Part shown: piece by piece, positions 41,675 to 49,943 of the stretch
How positions within the stretch are numbered: position 1 is the stretch's first letter
Layout of the letters: each line of letters opens with the position of its first letter
Source: Nostoc sp. JL33
GTDB taxonomy: Bacteria; Cyanobacteriota; Cyanobacteriia; Cyanobacteriales; Nostocaceae
Direction of reading: 5' to 3'
Assembly: GCF_017114985.1 (NCBI RefSeq)
Contig: NZ_JABXKP010000097.1
Coordinates: forward strand, 30,140 to 94,139
DNA: 64,000 bases
Program-made: the position numbers and the translations under genes
Notes under the pieces: generated by a model
The model's input: the letters and a program-made list of their open reading frames with translations, nothing else
What the model was told of the DNA's origin: nothing
Databases searched by the model: none

Positions 41675-42151
41675 CTAAAGGGATTTTACACTGTTTGTAA
41701 TTACTAAAATAGTAGATGTAGCTGCTAGCAATAGTCCATAAAAAATAGCAAGTGACGGCGCTCGTAAAGCCTTAGATAGAGAAACTTGTGGTTCACTTTT
41801 CAGTGGTTGTAGTGGATAGACCAACCCTTCTGGCATTGATTCATTCTCAAAACTCTCATCTAGTGCTTTTTGATTGTTTAAATATTCAGTTAGAACGCTT
41901 GCTTTTCTAATGCAAGAGTATTGTACTCTCCAATAAAAAGCTTCTAAAAACCAAAAACTTATGATCACAACGTATCCAACTAATATAATTGGAGCAGATT
42001 TAATAGAAAAAGACCAGCCCATAGTAGCAGTCCAAATAGCAATTGCAGCAGTTTTTATTTGAAGAAGATTAACAGTAAAGTTTGCAATTTTTTTCTCTAG
42101 TTCCTCAGCACCTTGCTGGAGCATTGTTATTTGAAATTCAAAGCGATTCAT
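41675..42151 (-). CDS. Small membrane protein of the TA island, 158 aa
   Basis: The protein has a helical N-terminus (MNRFEFQITMLQQGAEELEKKIANF) and three hydrophobic helices (about 33-50, 56-73 and 133-152). Between helices 2 and 3 there is a roughly 60-residue soluble loop (RVQYSCIRKASVLTEYLNNQ...). I do not know the family. A membrane protein with this layout beside small accessory genes could be an effector or an immunity protein, but nothing proves this. It starts at ATG 42149-42151 and is AT-rich relative to core genes. Confidence 0.6.
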   Translation of the reverse strand: MNRFEFQITMLQQGAEELEKKIANFTVNLLQIKTAAIAIWTATMGWSFSIKSAPIILVGYVVIISFWFLEAFYWRVQYSCIRKASVLTEYLNNQKALDESFENESMPEGLVYPLQPLKSEPQVSLSKALRAPSLAIFYGLLLAATSTILVITNSVKSL

Positions 42152-42274
42152 TTAATTAGAACCATTATCTAATATTTTTTGTTGATCAGCCTTATAAATT
42201 AAATTCTGTAGGTAAGCAGAATTGTGTAGTATCATATCACTATTGAATAATACAAAAATATCAAGATTTTCCAA

Positions 42275-42475
42275 TCAATTGGTTTCGGCAGCAAAAGCTA
42301 GACATGCTTTGATATCTTCAGAAGTTAATTCAGAAAAATCCTCTAAGATTTCTGCTTGAGTCATTCCACTAGCAAGATACTCCAAAATATCATAAACAGT
42401 GATTCGCATTCCCCGAATACAGGGTTTACCACTGCGTTTTCCAGGTTCAATCGTAATAATGTCATGGTAATCCAT
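42275..42475 (-). CDS. DUF433 (VapB45-like) antitoxin
   Basis: The start chosen is ATG 42473-42475 (MDYHDIITIEPGKRSGKPCI, 66 aa). The sequence IITIEPGKRSGKPCIRGMRITVYDIL and GMTQAEILEDFSELTSEDIK are diagnostic of DUF433, a winged-helix antitoxin usually encoded next to a DUF5615 PIN-like toxin. Here no toxin follows on the minus strand; the next gene is a membrane protein. The toxin may have been lost. It is preceded by the DUF6887 gene 41 bp away. Confidence 0.85.
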   Translation of the reverse strand: MDYHDIITIEPGKRSGKPCIRGMRITVYDILEYLASGMTQAEILEDFSELTSEDIKACLAFAAETN

Positions 42476-42516
42476 AAAAAAGTAGATAACCTTTCTTTGA
42501 CTCTGACAGATCACTC

Positions 42517-42759
42517 TTAGTCTGTCGGCTCCAACGCAGTGTTAGCCTGCTGACTACTGCTTCTTGCTGCTTCTAGCTTTTGGCGAATCGCTGCTTGAAC
42601 CTTCTCATCAAAATCGGGATCGTCGGGACTGGCAACAATCCTACACGGACGCTGATTAATCCTGTCTAAGTATGCTTGAAAAGCAGCTTGATCCCGGCGA
42701 TGCTTGAGAAAATACTGTTTCAATTCAACATCAGACATTGAATCGTAATTAATTCGGCT
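42517..42759 (-). CDS. DUF6887 family small protein
   Basis: The start chosen is ATG 42757-42759 (MSRINYDSMSDVELKQYFLK, 80 aa). The stretch NYDSMSDVELKQYFLKHRRDQAAFQAYLDR is the DUF6887 signature, a cyanobacterial family often paired with DUF6888 and suspected to be toxin-antitoxin linked. The C-terminus ANTALEPTD is encoded by GCTAACACTGCGTTGGAGCC, which looks like the left half of an integron attC site read as protein. The family core ends near QAAIRQKLEAARSS, so the tail is probably not original. Confidence 0.75.
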   Translation of the reverse strand, partial: SRINYDSMSDVELKQYFLKHRRDQAAFQAYLDRINQRPCRIVASPDDPDFDEKVQAAIRQKLEAARSSSQQANTALEPTD

Positions 42760-42856
42760 CATCAGACAACTCAAGTTTAATCGCCCAACTTAAGAATAAC
42801 TATAACTGCCCAATTCGGCATGATATCCAGAATAATAATGTTCCCGGTGCGATCGG

Positions 42857-42960
42857 TTCTTCAAAATTAAAGACAGTTTCAGATAGCTTGCTTTGTTCAG
42901 GATAACGGCTAAGATGATCGGCAGCAGATATTCTTTGCATCCGCCAATGGCTTTTGGCTG
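42857..42960 (-). repeat. Island repeat G, copy 3 (shortened)
   Basis: This shares TTCTTCAAAATT, AGACAGTTTCAGA, TAGCTTGCTTTGTTCAGG and ATAACG with the other two copies but is shorter and more diverged. It sits directly after the stop of the DUF5615 pseudogene. Confidence 0.6.
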
Positions 42961-42962
42961 CT

Positions 42963-43313
42963 TTACCAGGGTAGATACTGAACTTGACCTTCTAGTTCTC
43001 CCTCCTGGCTACACTCTACAAGTACAAGAATATCTTCAATGACCTGCCCGATCGATGCATCTAGGCTGACTTCGATAACTCCCGGCATGGTCTGATCTTG
43101 CCTAACTCGATCGTATGCATAGCGAGTAATTGTAGAAACGTCATGGGTAAGCAGGATACGTTCTTCTTAGGCTGCCCAATCCAGGATAGTTGGATCATCT
43201 TTGCCTGATAACCCAAGGTCTTGTACACGAACGATGTCAATTTCCGGGCTAAGGCGGAATAATCCTCTAACAATTGTATTATCGAAATTTTCATCTGCAA
43301 GGAATTTTAACAT
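42963..43313 (-). pseudogene. DUF5615 (PIN-like) toxin gene with one in-frame stop
   Basis: Read from ATG 43311-43313, the 116-codon frame gives MLKFLADENFDNTIVRGLFR and continues through VQDLGLSGKDDPTILDWAA to a TAA at 43167-43169. It then resumes in frame EERILLTHDVSTITRYAYDR to a normal stop at 42963. The Asp-Glu-Asn front and LLTHD are the DUF5615 nuclease motifs. A single base change from a Glu or Gln codon explains the stop. The start overlaps the DUF433 antitoxin stop by 7 bp, the usual coupling. Confidence 0.88.
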
Positions 43314-43645
43314 GCTTCCTGTGCTGCTTTGCGGGCAAGCAAGCGATCGCGTAAGCCTTGTGGGTCAAAATTCGCTTGATTTATTGCCCGAATCTCTTGT
43401 GATTGCTGCTGTCGCTGTTGCAAGTAGGCTTCTACTTCCGGTTGATGATTGAGGTAGAAGGCGATCGTAGCGTAAACGTCAGCCAAATTGAGCGACGGAT
43501 AGCGATAAACAATTTCCTCTGCTGTCGCGCCTTGCTTAAAGGCAGCAACCACAGTGTCCAATGTGACGCGGGTTTTACTGACAAGAACTACACCATCCTC
43601 ATTCGATTTTAGAGGAGCAGGTTCGGCAATAATCGATAGTGTCAT
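43307..43645 (-). CDS. DUF433 family antitoxin
   Basis: The start chosen is ATG 43643-43645 (MTLSIIAEPAPLKSNEDGVV, 112 aa). The DUF433 core is SKTRVTLDTVVAAFKQGATAEEIVYRYPSLNLADVYATIAFYLNH. The C-terminal helix (VEAYLQQRQQQSQEI...) would bind the toxin. The coding end GAAGCATGTTAA overlaps the ATG of the DUF5615 gene. With the toxin gene cut by a stop, this antitoxin is probably kept by chance or acts against toxins elsewhere. Confidence 0.87.
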   Translation of the reverse strand: MTLSIIAEPAPLKSNEDGVVLVSKTRVTLDTVVAAFKQGATAEEIVYRYPSLNLADVYATIAFYLNHQPEVEAYLQQRQQQSQEIRAINQANFDPQGLRDRLLARKAAQEAC

Positions 43646-43667
43646 AAACGTCTTCCAATTCCATAAA

Positions 43668-44126
43668 TTAATCAAGATAATAGTTACGACCACCTTCAAA
43701 CATCGATTCTAGCTCCTCTACTGCTGTAAGAATTGCCTTTATATCTCCATCTGAAGGCAAGTCCTTAATCTCTTTGAGACGTTCCAACACTCCTGCTTTC
43801 CCATCTGGCAGCAATGCATTAAACTGATACCAATTGTAGAGGTGATAGAGCAGGTGATACGTAACACCGATATCTAGTTGATGACTAGGTTCACGTAGAA
43901 ATAACTCTAAATCAACTAACCAGTCTATTACTGCTTCAATTCCATCAACGTAAGTGTGAAAAACAGCAGTTTTCAGCATCTCCTCTGGTGCATTGGGATA
44001 AGCTTGACGGAATGCCTGTTTTGCCTGGCTGCTCAAGTTGCTACGTTGTAGCAAGGTTCGTATAATTTCCCAACGTTGTTCTCGACTGAATTGTTTTAGC
44101 GTGTTCGCATCCTGTGACTGTTGCAT
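43668..44126 (-). CDS. Hypothetical helical protein, 152 aa
   Basis: The gene starts at ATG 44124-44126 (MQQSQDANTLKQFSREQRWE). The protein is almost fully helical and acidic, with FHTYVDGIEAVIDWLVDLEL, YHLLYHLYNWYQFNALLP and LTAVEELESMFEGGRNYYL. I do not recognise the family. It ends 22 bp before the DUF433 start and may be co-transcribed with that toxin-antitoxin pair. There is no signal or membrane segment. Confidence 0.6.
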   Translation of the reverse strand: MQQSQDANTLKQFSREQRWEIIRTLLQRSNLSSQAKQAFRQAYPNAPEEMLKTAVFHTYVDGIEAVIDWLVDLELFLREPSHQLDIGVTYHLLYHLYNWYQFNALLPDGKAGVLERLKEIKDLPSDGDIKAILTAVEELESMFEGGRNYYLD

Positions 44127-44223
44127 CTAAGCCCATTTAGTAATGCTAACAGTGTAACCAGTCTGTCTTAACTGCGATCGCCATACTGCTCTATGTTAGG
44201 AATTACGAATTACAAATTACGAA

Positions 44224-44523
44224 TTAGTTGACTCCCACTTCTAATAAAAGAGCTTCCATAGCTTCCCATGAAATTCCTTGTTGAATATAACGGGGTGCTT
44301 CAGGATTATAAGGACTGGCTACTCGGTCAATGTTGAGGATATTTGCCCCATCTGGTAGAACTGGTACATCTGCATCAAATGCCGTTGGGCGCATCAAAGA
44401 ACTGGAAAAGCCTTTGAAAATAGCAATTTTATCTTGCTCATCGGCAATTTCCACCGTTACAATTAGGACTTCTTGGGGGCGTTTAGCGGTGTATTGTTCC
44501 AGTCGCTTGCCAATGGAATTCAT
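44224..44523 (-). CDS. Conserved-type cyanobacterial protein, 99 aa
   Basis: This is a 99-residue soluble protein: RLEQYTAKRPQEVLIVTVEIADEQDKIAIFKGFSSSLMRPTAFD, then VLPDGANILNIDRVASPYNP and a C-terminal ISWEAMEALLLEVG. The beta-strand pattern and the FKGFSSSLxRPTA box look like a small chaperone-like or regulatory fold found in cyanobacteria and plastids, but I cannot name its function. It starts at ATG 44521-44523. Its neighbours are unrelated. Confidence 0.65.
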   Translation of the reverse strand: MNSIGKRLEQYTAKRPQEVLIVTVEIADEQDKIAIFKGFSSSLMRPTAFDADVPVLPDGANILNIDRVASPYNPEAPRYIQQGISWEAMEALLLEVGVN

Positions 44524-44559
44524 TTTTTTAAGAGTAGGGGTATGCTAGTGCAACGATGC

Positions 44560-45156
44560 TTACTGTGGTGTAGCCGAGCGTCCCTGCTTGCCCAGCTTAA
44601 TCAGAACAAAGTAGCTTAAGTAAACCACATAAATTACTAAACTAGCTATGCCGAGAAAACCTAAAAACTCAGCCTTGCTATTAGCATGGAAATATTCTTT
44701 GAATAGCAATGGAGCCTCGAACCAGACGCGACAATAGGGAGTCTTGAGCACATTGCCAGAAAAAGCACAACCTAAAAAAGGGATAAAGGCTAGTGTACCC
44801 AAAAAACAATAAACAGTTGTAGCCCACCGCCAAGAGGTAAAAATAAATTTCAAAGAGCCACTGCTTTGATACTCAATTTCATCGTTGATATCCACCCAGA
44901 ACCACAACGAAATCGGGATCAAAATCTGAGCTATCAACCCAGAGATAAAGCTAACTGGATACTGGGCAATCATTAAGTAAATCGTGATTGCCACCAGGCT
45001 TGATATTCGCCAGTATATAGTCAATAAGCGTTGTATGCTTTCTGCTTTTTGCACAAATGCCCAAATCAGAAGAATTAGCGGAATAATTACCAGGAATAAT
45101 ACTGCTAGTCGGTAATCAATCCAGACGAAAGGGCGAAACCAAATATTATAGTCCAT
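44560..45156 (-). CDS. Hypothetical polytopic membrane protein, 198 aa
   Basis: I chose ATG 45154-45156 (MDYNIWFRPFVWIDYRLAVL); a TTG 12 bases further upstream is possible. Five hydrophobic helices are visible (YRLAVLFLVIIPLILLIWAF, ISSLVAITIYLMIAQYPVSF, GLIAQILIPISLWFWV, TVYCFLGTLAFIPFLGCAF, FLGFLGIASLVIYVVYLSYF). The loop YCRVWFEAPLLFKEYFHAN is soluble. Proteins of this type (DUF3177-like in layout) are known in cyanobacteria, but I cannot confirm the family. Function is unknown. Confidence 0.65.
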   Translation of the reverse strand: MDYNIWFRPFVWIDYRLAVLFLVIIPLILLIWAFVQKAESIQRLLTIYWRISSLVAITIYLMIAQYPVSFISGLIAQILIPISLWFWVDINDEIEYQSSGSLKFIFTSWRWATTVYCFLGTLAFIPFLGCAFSGNVLKTPYCRVWFEAPLLFKEYFHANSKAEFLGFLGIASLVIYVVYLSYFVLIKLGKQGRSATPQ

Positions 45157-45653
45157 AGTTTTTCTCAAACAATAGATAAAAAAGAATTCAGAAGTTAGGA
45201 GTCAGAATAAATCAAGTGAGATTTTATACCACTACCTGATTGTAGACCGCTTAAACCCTTTTATTCAGGAGTCAATCGGACTCCAATTCATGCTCAATTC
45301 TTCTTGATAACAGTTTAATCAAAGCATAAAGCTCAGTGGTTAGCCTCAAGACTGCGCTCTAACTTTTTTCTGTAAGCAAGTGGCTCTCCAACTGATACGA
45401 CTTTCACAAAATTTATACTACAAACAAGTTTATAGGGGCGTACATATGTACGCCCCTACAGCCAATTCACTAAATTTTAACCCTCAGACATTCCTAACTC
45501 CAGATATTTCACCAATTTTCTACCCCTTGGAGAAAATGATCAAGCAGAGAGAGTACGGTTTTAGCTGAGAGTGCCGTAAGAGTGCAAAATCCCAGTAAGT
45601 AAATCCTAGTTACTTGCTGACTAAAGGAACAGAAAATTTACGTGCTTCAATTT
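45157..45653. other. 500-bp gap between a membrane-protein gene and CP12
   Basis: It contains the palindrome TAGGGGCGTACATATGTACGCCCCTA (13-bp arms, 45433-45458), likely a repetitive hairpin. Open frames here (45380-45568) are repeat-derived. No gene is supported. Confidence 0.5.
45433..45458. repeat. Perfect 26-bp palindrome
   Basis: TAGGGGCGTACAT and ATGTACGCCCCTA are fully complementary with no loop. It has the same GGGGCG...CGCCCC layout as 14715-14740. It lies downstream of CP12 (minus strand) by about 195 bp and could end its transcript or be a mobile palindrome. Confidence 0.6.
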
Positions 45654-45899
45654 CTAGTCGTCGTAAACCCGGCATTCAATTGCATCTGGGTTGTCATCAC
45701 AATACTGTTCTAGAGAGTTTTTTGGCTTGCTTTGGCGTTTGTGGGAAGCTTCGGCTTGCAATTCTTCTACTGCATCCCAAGCAGCAGCACACTCTGGTGA
45801 GTTGCTACCGTTTATATCACAGACAGTACGCGCTTGTTCCACTTCTTCGTGGATTTTTTCTTGGATGTCGCCCTTTGCTGTTTCTTGGATGTTGGTCAT
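45654..45899 (-). CDS. cp12: CP12, Calvin-cycle redox switch protein
   Basis: CP12 binds GAPDH and phosphoribulokinase under oxidising (dark) conditions and shuts the Calvin cycle. The 81-residue protein has the two redox Cys pairs Cys27/Cys37 and Cys67/Cys76, the conserved AAAWDAVEELQAEASH core and the C-terminal YCDDNPDAIECRVYDD tail that enters the GAPDH active site. It is mostly disordered in the family. It starts at ATG 45897-45899. The long AT-rich region upstream (45900-46146) should hold its promoter. Confidence 0.96.
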   Translation of the reverse strand: MTNIQETAKGDIQEKIHEEVEQARTVCDINGSNSPECAAAWDAVEELQAEASHKRQSKPKNSLEQYCDDNPDAIECRVYDD

Positions 45900-46272
45900 T
45901 GCTTTAATCTCGTTGTGTGTTGTTAATACTAGTATAGAAAAAGTTCAGAAATGGCAGTTTTTGGCTTGATTACTAACTATTCTAACCATTTAACTGCTCA
46001 TAAGTTAGTGTTTTAGCCTATTGATTTATAACCAATAGAGCAAACTAGCGCATTTATAATGCATTTAGCTTTATTTTTTAAGATTTTCTAGAATCAGTAC
46101 CATAGATAAATAATCATACAATATATTCAGATGCATCTATTAGGGAATGACAACCCCAACTTCTTGGGATGCAGGAGACAAAGGGCTGGCGTCAATTCTT
46201 GTAAGATGCAATTCTTCCCAAAATAAAAAATCAAACCCTACTAGCCTAAAAAGAGAAAGAAGCTCAAAACTC
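45900..46272. other. Divergent promoter region, CP12 / FIST gene
   Basis: AT-rich, 370 bp, no gene and no repeat recognised. The upstream in-frame ATG at 46147 adds 42 residues without resemblance to FIST proteins, so I treat that part as non-coding. Confidence 0.45.
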
Positions 46273-47529
46273 ATGGCAGACCAAATGCAGTGGGCAAACG
46301 CCCTATCAACCCATCATTCCTTGGAAGCCGCAGTTACAGATGTGGTGGAACGAGCTGTCTCATCGTTAACAGCACCTGCGGATCTAGGACTGGTATTCAT
46401 TTCGTCTGCTTTTACGAGTGAGTATTCCCGACTGTTACCTTTGCTAGCTGAGAAACTTCCTGTGCCAGTGCTAATTGGCTGTAGTGGTGGAGGCGTGATT
46501 GGCACGACAGTTAGCGGAGAAACCCAAGAACTGGAAGCTGAACCAGCTATCAGCTTGACTTTAGCACACCTTCCAGGGGTGAAGATTCAAGTCTTTCATA
46601 TTCTTGCTGAAGAATTACCAGACTTAGACAGTTCACCAGATGCTTGGCTTGATTTGATCGGTGTGCCACCATCACCGACACCTCAGTTCATCTTGCTGTC
46701 TAGTTCTTTCGCCTCTGGAATCAACAATTTGTTGCAGGGGCTGGATTTTGCTTATCCAGGCTCGGTGATCGTGGGTGGACAGGCTAGTGGTGGGGGTATG
46801 GGTGGTCGTGTTGCGCTTTTTTGTAACGATGCTAGCGGTGAGCAACACCAAAGCCTATATAGGGAGGGCACTGTTGGTATAGCTTTGACTGGCAATATTG
46901 TTTTGGAAACGATTGTAGCCCAAGGATGCCGACCGATTGGCAAACCATTGCAAGTCACAAAAGCCGATCGCAATATTATTCTGGAGTTAGATGATAAAGT
47001 ACCTCTGATGGTGTTGCGAGATTTGATTGCCAGTCTCAGCGAACAAGAACGGAGTTTAGCACAGCATTCTCTGTTTGTTGGTGTGGCAATGGATGAATTT
47101 AAGCTGGCTTTGGAGCAAGGAGACTTTTTAATTCGTGGTATTCTTGGGGTCGATCCAACAGCTGGGGCGATCGCAATTGGCGATCGCGTCCGTCCGGGTC
47201 AAAGGCTGCAATTCCACCTACGCGATGCCCAAGCCTCTGCCCAAGACCTAGAATTACTCCTCCAAAGTTATCAACACGAACGAGACTCTGAACCCTCTGC
47301 CGTAGCTGCCTTGATGTTTGCCTGTCTGGGGCGAGGTGAAAGACTGTATGGTAAACCCAATTTCGATTCTGAACTATTTCAGCGCTACCTTAAGGATATT
47401 CCTGTAGGCGGGTTTTTCTGTGGCGGTGAAATCGGCCCTGTTGGTGGCAGAACCTTCTTACACGCCTACACTTCAGCATTTGGAATTTGCCGCCAAAATT
47501 CAGTTATGAATTATGAATTAGATTCCTGA
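46273..47529 (+). CDS. FIST N- and C-domain protein (small-ligand sensor)
   Basis: The start chosen is ATG 46273 (MADQMQWANALSTHHSLEAA, 418 aa), where FIST proteins usually begin; an ATG at 46147 is also open. The N-terminal FIST domain runs through LGLVFISSAF, PVPVLIGCSGGGVIG and the GIVGGQASGGG-like loop (SVIVGGQASGGGMGGRVALF). The C-terminal FIST_C domain includes VAMDEFKLALEQGDFLIRGI and ALMFACLGRGERLYG, ending CGGEIGPVGGRTFLHAYTSAF. FIST domains are proposed to bind small ligands, perhaps amino acids, in signalling. No kinase or cyclase is fused or adjacent. Confidence 0.88.
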   Translation: MADQMQWANALSTHHSLEAAVTDVVERAVSSLTAPADLGLVFISSAFTSEYSRLLPLLAEKLPVPVLIGCSGGGVIGTTVSGETQELEAEPAISLTLAHLPGVKIQVFHILAEELPDLDSSPDAWLDLIGVPPSPTPQFILLSSSFASGINNLLQGLDFAYPGSVIVGGQASGGGMGGRVALFCNDASGEQHQSLYREGTVGIALTGNIVLETIVAQGCRPIGKPLQVTKADRNIILELDDKVPLMVLRDLIASLSEQERSLAQHSLFVGVAMDEFKLALEQGDFLIRGILGVDPTAGAIAIGDRVRPGQRLQFHLRDAQASAQDLELLLQSYQHERDSEPSAVAALMFACLGRGERLYGKPNFDSELFQRYLKDIPVGGFFCGGEIGPVGGRTFLHAYTSAFGICRQNSVMNYELDS

Positions 47530-48085
47530 CCAAATAATTATTAATTCATAATTCATAATTCATAAATTTTATGGCTTGGGAGCAACCAGGCTCATTCAAA
47601 AAATGAGCGTGGTCTACAATCAGTGGTGGGTTCAGAGCAACCACTGATTGCAATTATGAATTAGTAATTATGAATTATGAATTAGATTGACACCAATGAG
47701 CTTTTTCTGTGCCCCTACGATTGGTACACCAGTTCGCCCAAGTCGGGAGACCCGAAAGAGCGGCTGGCTCCTGTATTCCATGCAATTGAGAACCGCGATC
47801 GCTGTTTGTTTAGCATTTAGCTATCATTCTATATTTGCAGATATATCGAGATAAACACTCTCAATATTTGTATATATAGACAAATATATTCCTTGTATAG
47901 ACTAGTTTAAATATTAATTTATACCTTGTATTCTTGAGCAAAAAGCTCGATGATTAATTTAGAAAGCACATAGCTATAGGTAAGTTAATGATAATGACGC
48001 TATACTTGATTGTTTTTTCTAATTGCCGCTAGAAAATATCTGATATTCATCTGAAATTTATTCATGTCGGAGTTCGACTAATCCA
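47530..48085. other. 555-bp leader region before kdpA
   Basis: The front (47515-47690) is made of AATTATGAATTA-type short repeats around the inverted pair GGTTGCTC/GAGCAACC. The last 200 bp are AT-rich. GAGTTCGACTAA at 48070-48081, just before kdpA, recurs at 54024-54035 before the kdpA2 region, a possible shared regulatory or leader motif. I see no c-di-AMP (ydaO) riboswitch and no KdpE-type box that I could defend. Confidence 0.45.
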
Positions 48086-49831
48086 ATGCTACAAGGATGG
48101 ATTCAAATTGCATTAACGCTACTAATTATAGTAGCGATAACTCCCTTCTTTGGGAAATACATGGCGCGTGTATTTTTAGAGCAAAGTACTTTTCTCGACG
48201 TGATTTTGAATCCGCTTGAGCGAGTGCTTTATTCTTTGGTTGGCGTTCAAACCCAAGAAAATATGACGGGTTGGCAGTATGCGCGAGCAATTCTGTATAG
48301 CAATATAGTCATGGGGTTGTTGATTTTCTTTATCATCGCAAATCAGGGATGGCTACCGCTTAACCCGACCAAGATAGACGCCCCAACCTGGGACACCATA
48401 CTACACACGACGATTTCCTTCATTACCAATACCAACCAGCAGCACTATTCTGGTGAAACTTACTTAAGCTACGGTAGCCAAATGTTGGGGCTGGGCTACC
48501 ATATGTTCACATCAGCTGGGACTGGTTTGGCGGTAGGAATTGCTTTTATTCGAGGCTTGACGGGTAGACCCTTGGGCAACTTCTACGTAGACCTGATTCG
48601 CTCGATTACCCGAATTTTGCTGCCGATTAGTATTGTCGGCGGAATCGTTTTCATGGCCCTTGGTGTACCAGAAACCTTGGCTGGGCCAGCAGTGTTTCCG
48701 ACCTTAGAAGACCCTAACATTACTCAGGCGATCGCTCGTGGCCCTGTTGCCCATTTTGAAATTATCAAGCAATTAGGGGAAAACGGCGGTGGCTTTTTCG
48801 CCATCAACTCAGCACACCCCTTTGAAAATCCCAACGGATTTTCTAATTTGATTCAAATTGTGGCGATGATTTCAATCCCCACGTCCCTGATTTACGCCTA
48901 CGGTTTATTTGCTAATAACACTAAGCAAGCCTGGTTAGTATATGGCATGGTTAGTGTGCTTTTCATGGTATTTGTTGTTATCAATGCCATTGGAGAATAC
49001 AACGGCAACCCGGCTGTGAATGCACTTTTGGGAAGTTCGCAACCGAACCTGGAGGGTAAAGAAGTGCGGTTTGGTTGGGCACAATCTGCCTTGTTCGCAA
49101 CAGTTACGACGGGCACGATGACTGGTGCTGTCAACAGTTTACACGACTCCTTCATGCCCAATGGCGGTTTCATTACCCTTTCTAATATGTTCCTGCAAAT
49201 TATCTGGGGTGGACAGGGTACAGGAACCGCTTACTTGTTTACTTACTTGATCCTGGCAGTATTTGCCACAGGATTAATGGTGGGACGCACACCAGAATTT
49301 CTAGGACGCAAGATTGAGAAACGTGAAGTCGTGCTTGCTAGTTTCTTGCTTTTGCTGGTTCACCCGATCGCAATTATGATTCCCGCAGGTATCGCCTTGG
49401 CATTTCCCGATCAACTATCAGGAATTAGTAATCCCGGCTTTCACGGGTTTGCTCAAGTTATCTACGAATATGCTTCATCTGCTGCTAACAATGGTTCTGG
49501 CTTTGAAGGTTTGGGAGATTCACAACCATCTCCATTAGCGATCGCTACAGGTGCCAAAACTACTGCAACCGCCCTCTGGTGGAACCTGAGTACCTGTTTC
49601 AGTTTACTGGCAGGACGCTATATACCGATCATTGGTTTGCTGTTGTTAGCAGATAGTATGTCTCGCAAGCAAGCTGTTCCCTACACAACTGGTACATTGC
49701 GAACCGATACCGGACTGTTTACAGGTGTCACCGCAGGCGTAATTTTAATTCTAGGCGCACTTACATTTTTCCCAGTATTAGCATTAGGCCCCATCGGTGA
49801 AGCCTTTTTTATCGCCAAAGGCATCGGCTAG
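48086..49831 (+). CDS. kdpA: K+-transporting ATPase subunit A
   Basis: KdpA is the potassium-selective channel-like subunit of the Kdp pump. The 581-residue protein has about ten helices and the four-fold P-loop repeats: FITNTNQQHYSGE, FGAGTGLA-type SAGTGLAVGIAFIRG, ENGGGFFAINSAHPFENPNG and TTGTMTGAVNSLHDSF. These build the selectivity filter. The C-terminal part contains GRTPEFLGRKIEKREV and GFHGFAQVIYEYASSAANNGSGFEGL. It is followed by kdpB after 197 bp (with a small mobile element between), kdpG and kdpC. It is a complete copy. Confidence 0.97.
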   Translation: MLQGWIQIALTLLIIVAITPFFGKYMARVFLEQSTFLDVILNPLERVLYSLVGVQTQENMTGWQYARAILYSNIVMGLLIFFIIANQGWLPLNPTKIDAPTWDTILHTTISFITNTNQQHYSGETYLSYGSQMLGLGYHMFTSAGTGLAVGIAFIRGLTGRPLGNFYVDLIRSITRILLPISIVGGIVFMALGVPETLAGPAVFPTLEDPNITQAIARGPVAHFEIIKQLGENGGGFFAINSAHPFENPNGFSNLIQIVAMISIPTSLIYAYGLFANNTKQAWLVYGMVSVLFMVFVVINAIGEYNGNPAVNALLGSSQPNLEGKEVRFGWAQSALFATVTTGTMTGAVNSLHDSFMPNGGFITLSNMFLQIIWGGQGTGTAYLFTYLILAVFATGLMVGRTPEFLGRKIEKREVVLASFLLLLVHPIAIMIPAGIALAFPDQLSGISNPGFHGFAQVIYEYASSAANNGSGFEGLGDSQPSPLAIATGAKTTATALWWNLSTCFSLLAGRYIPIIGLLLLADSMSRKQAVPYTTGTLRTDTGLFTGVTAGVILILGALTFFPVLALGPIGEAFFIAKGIG

Positions 49832-49870
49832 GGATTGGGTAGTAGAGGAGTGGAGGAGAGTTAGAAGTTT

Positions 49871-49943
49871 AGGACTTACGCAATAACTCTCTGAAACTCT
49901 TATTCTTTTGCGGTTCGTTTTTTGATGATTTTGCGTAAGTCCT
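49871..49943. mobile_element. Element with GGACTTACGCA ends (copy 2)
   Basis: This 73-bp element has ends AGGACTTACGCA and TGCGTAAGTCCT. It lies between kdpA and kdpB and is flanked by GAAGTTT and GAAGTTA, a probable 6-7 bp duplication. It contains the CTCTGAAACTCT...GCGGTTCGTT core found also in copy 3. It may reduce coupling between kdpA and kdpB. Confidence 0.75.

Noticed and set aside
43061..43300. 79-codon minus-strand frame
   Set aside because: It is an out-of-frame reading of the DUF5615 pseudogene, whose proper frame is recognisable with one stop.
47530..48085. c-di-AMP (ydaO) riboswitch before kdpA
   Set aside because: I looked for the conserved pseudo-knotted core but saw only AATTATGAATTA repeats and AT-rich DNA.
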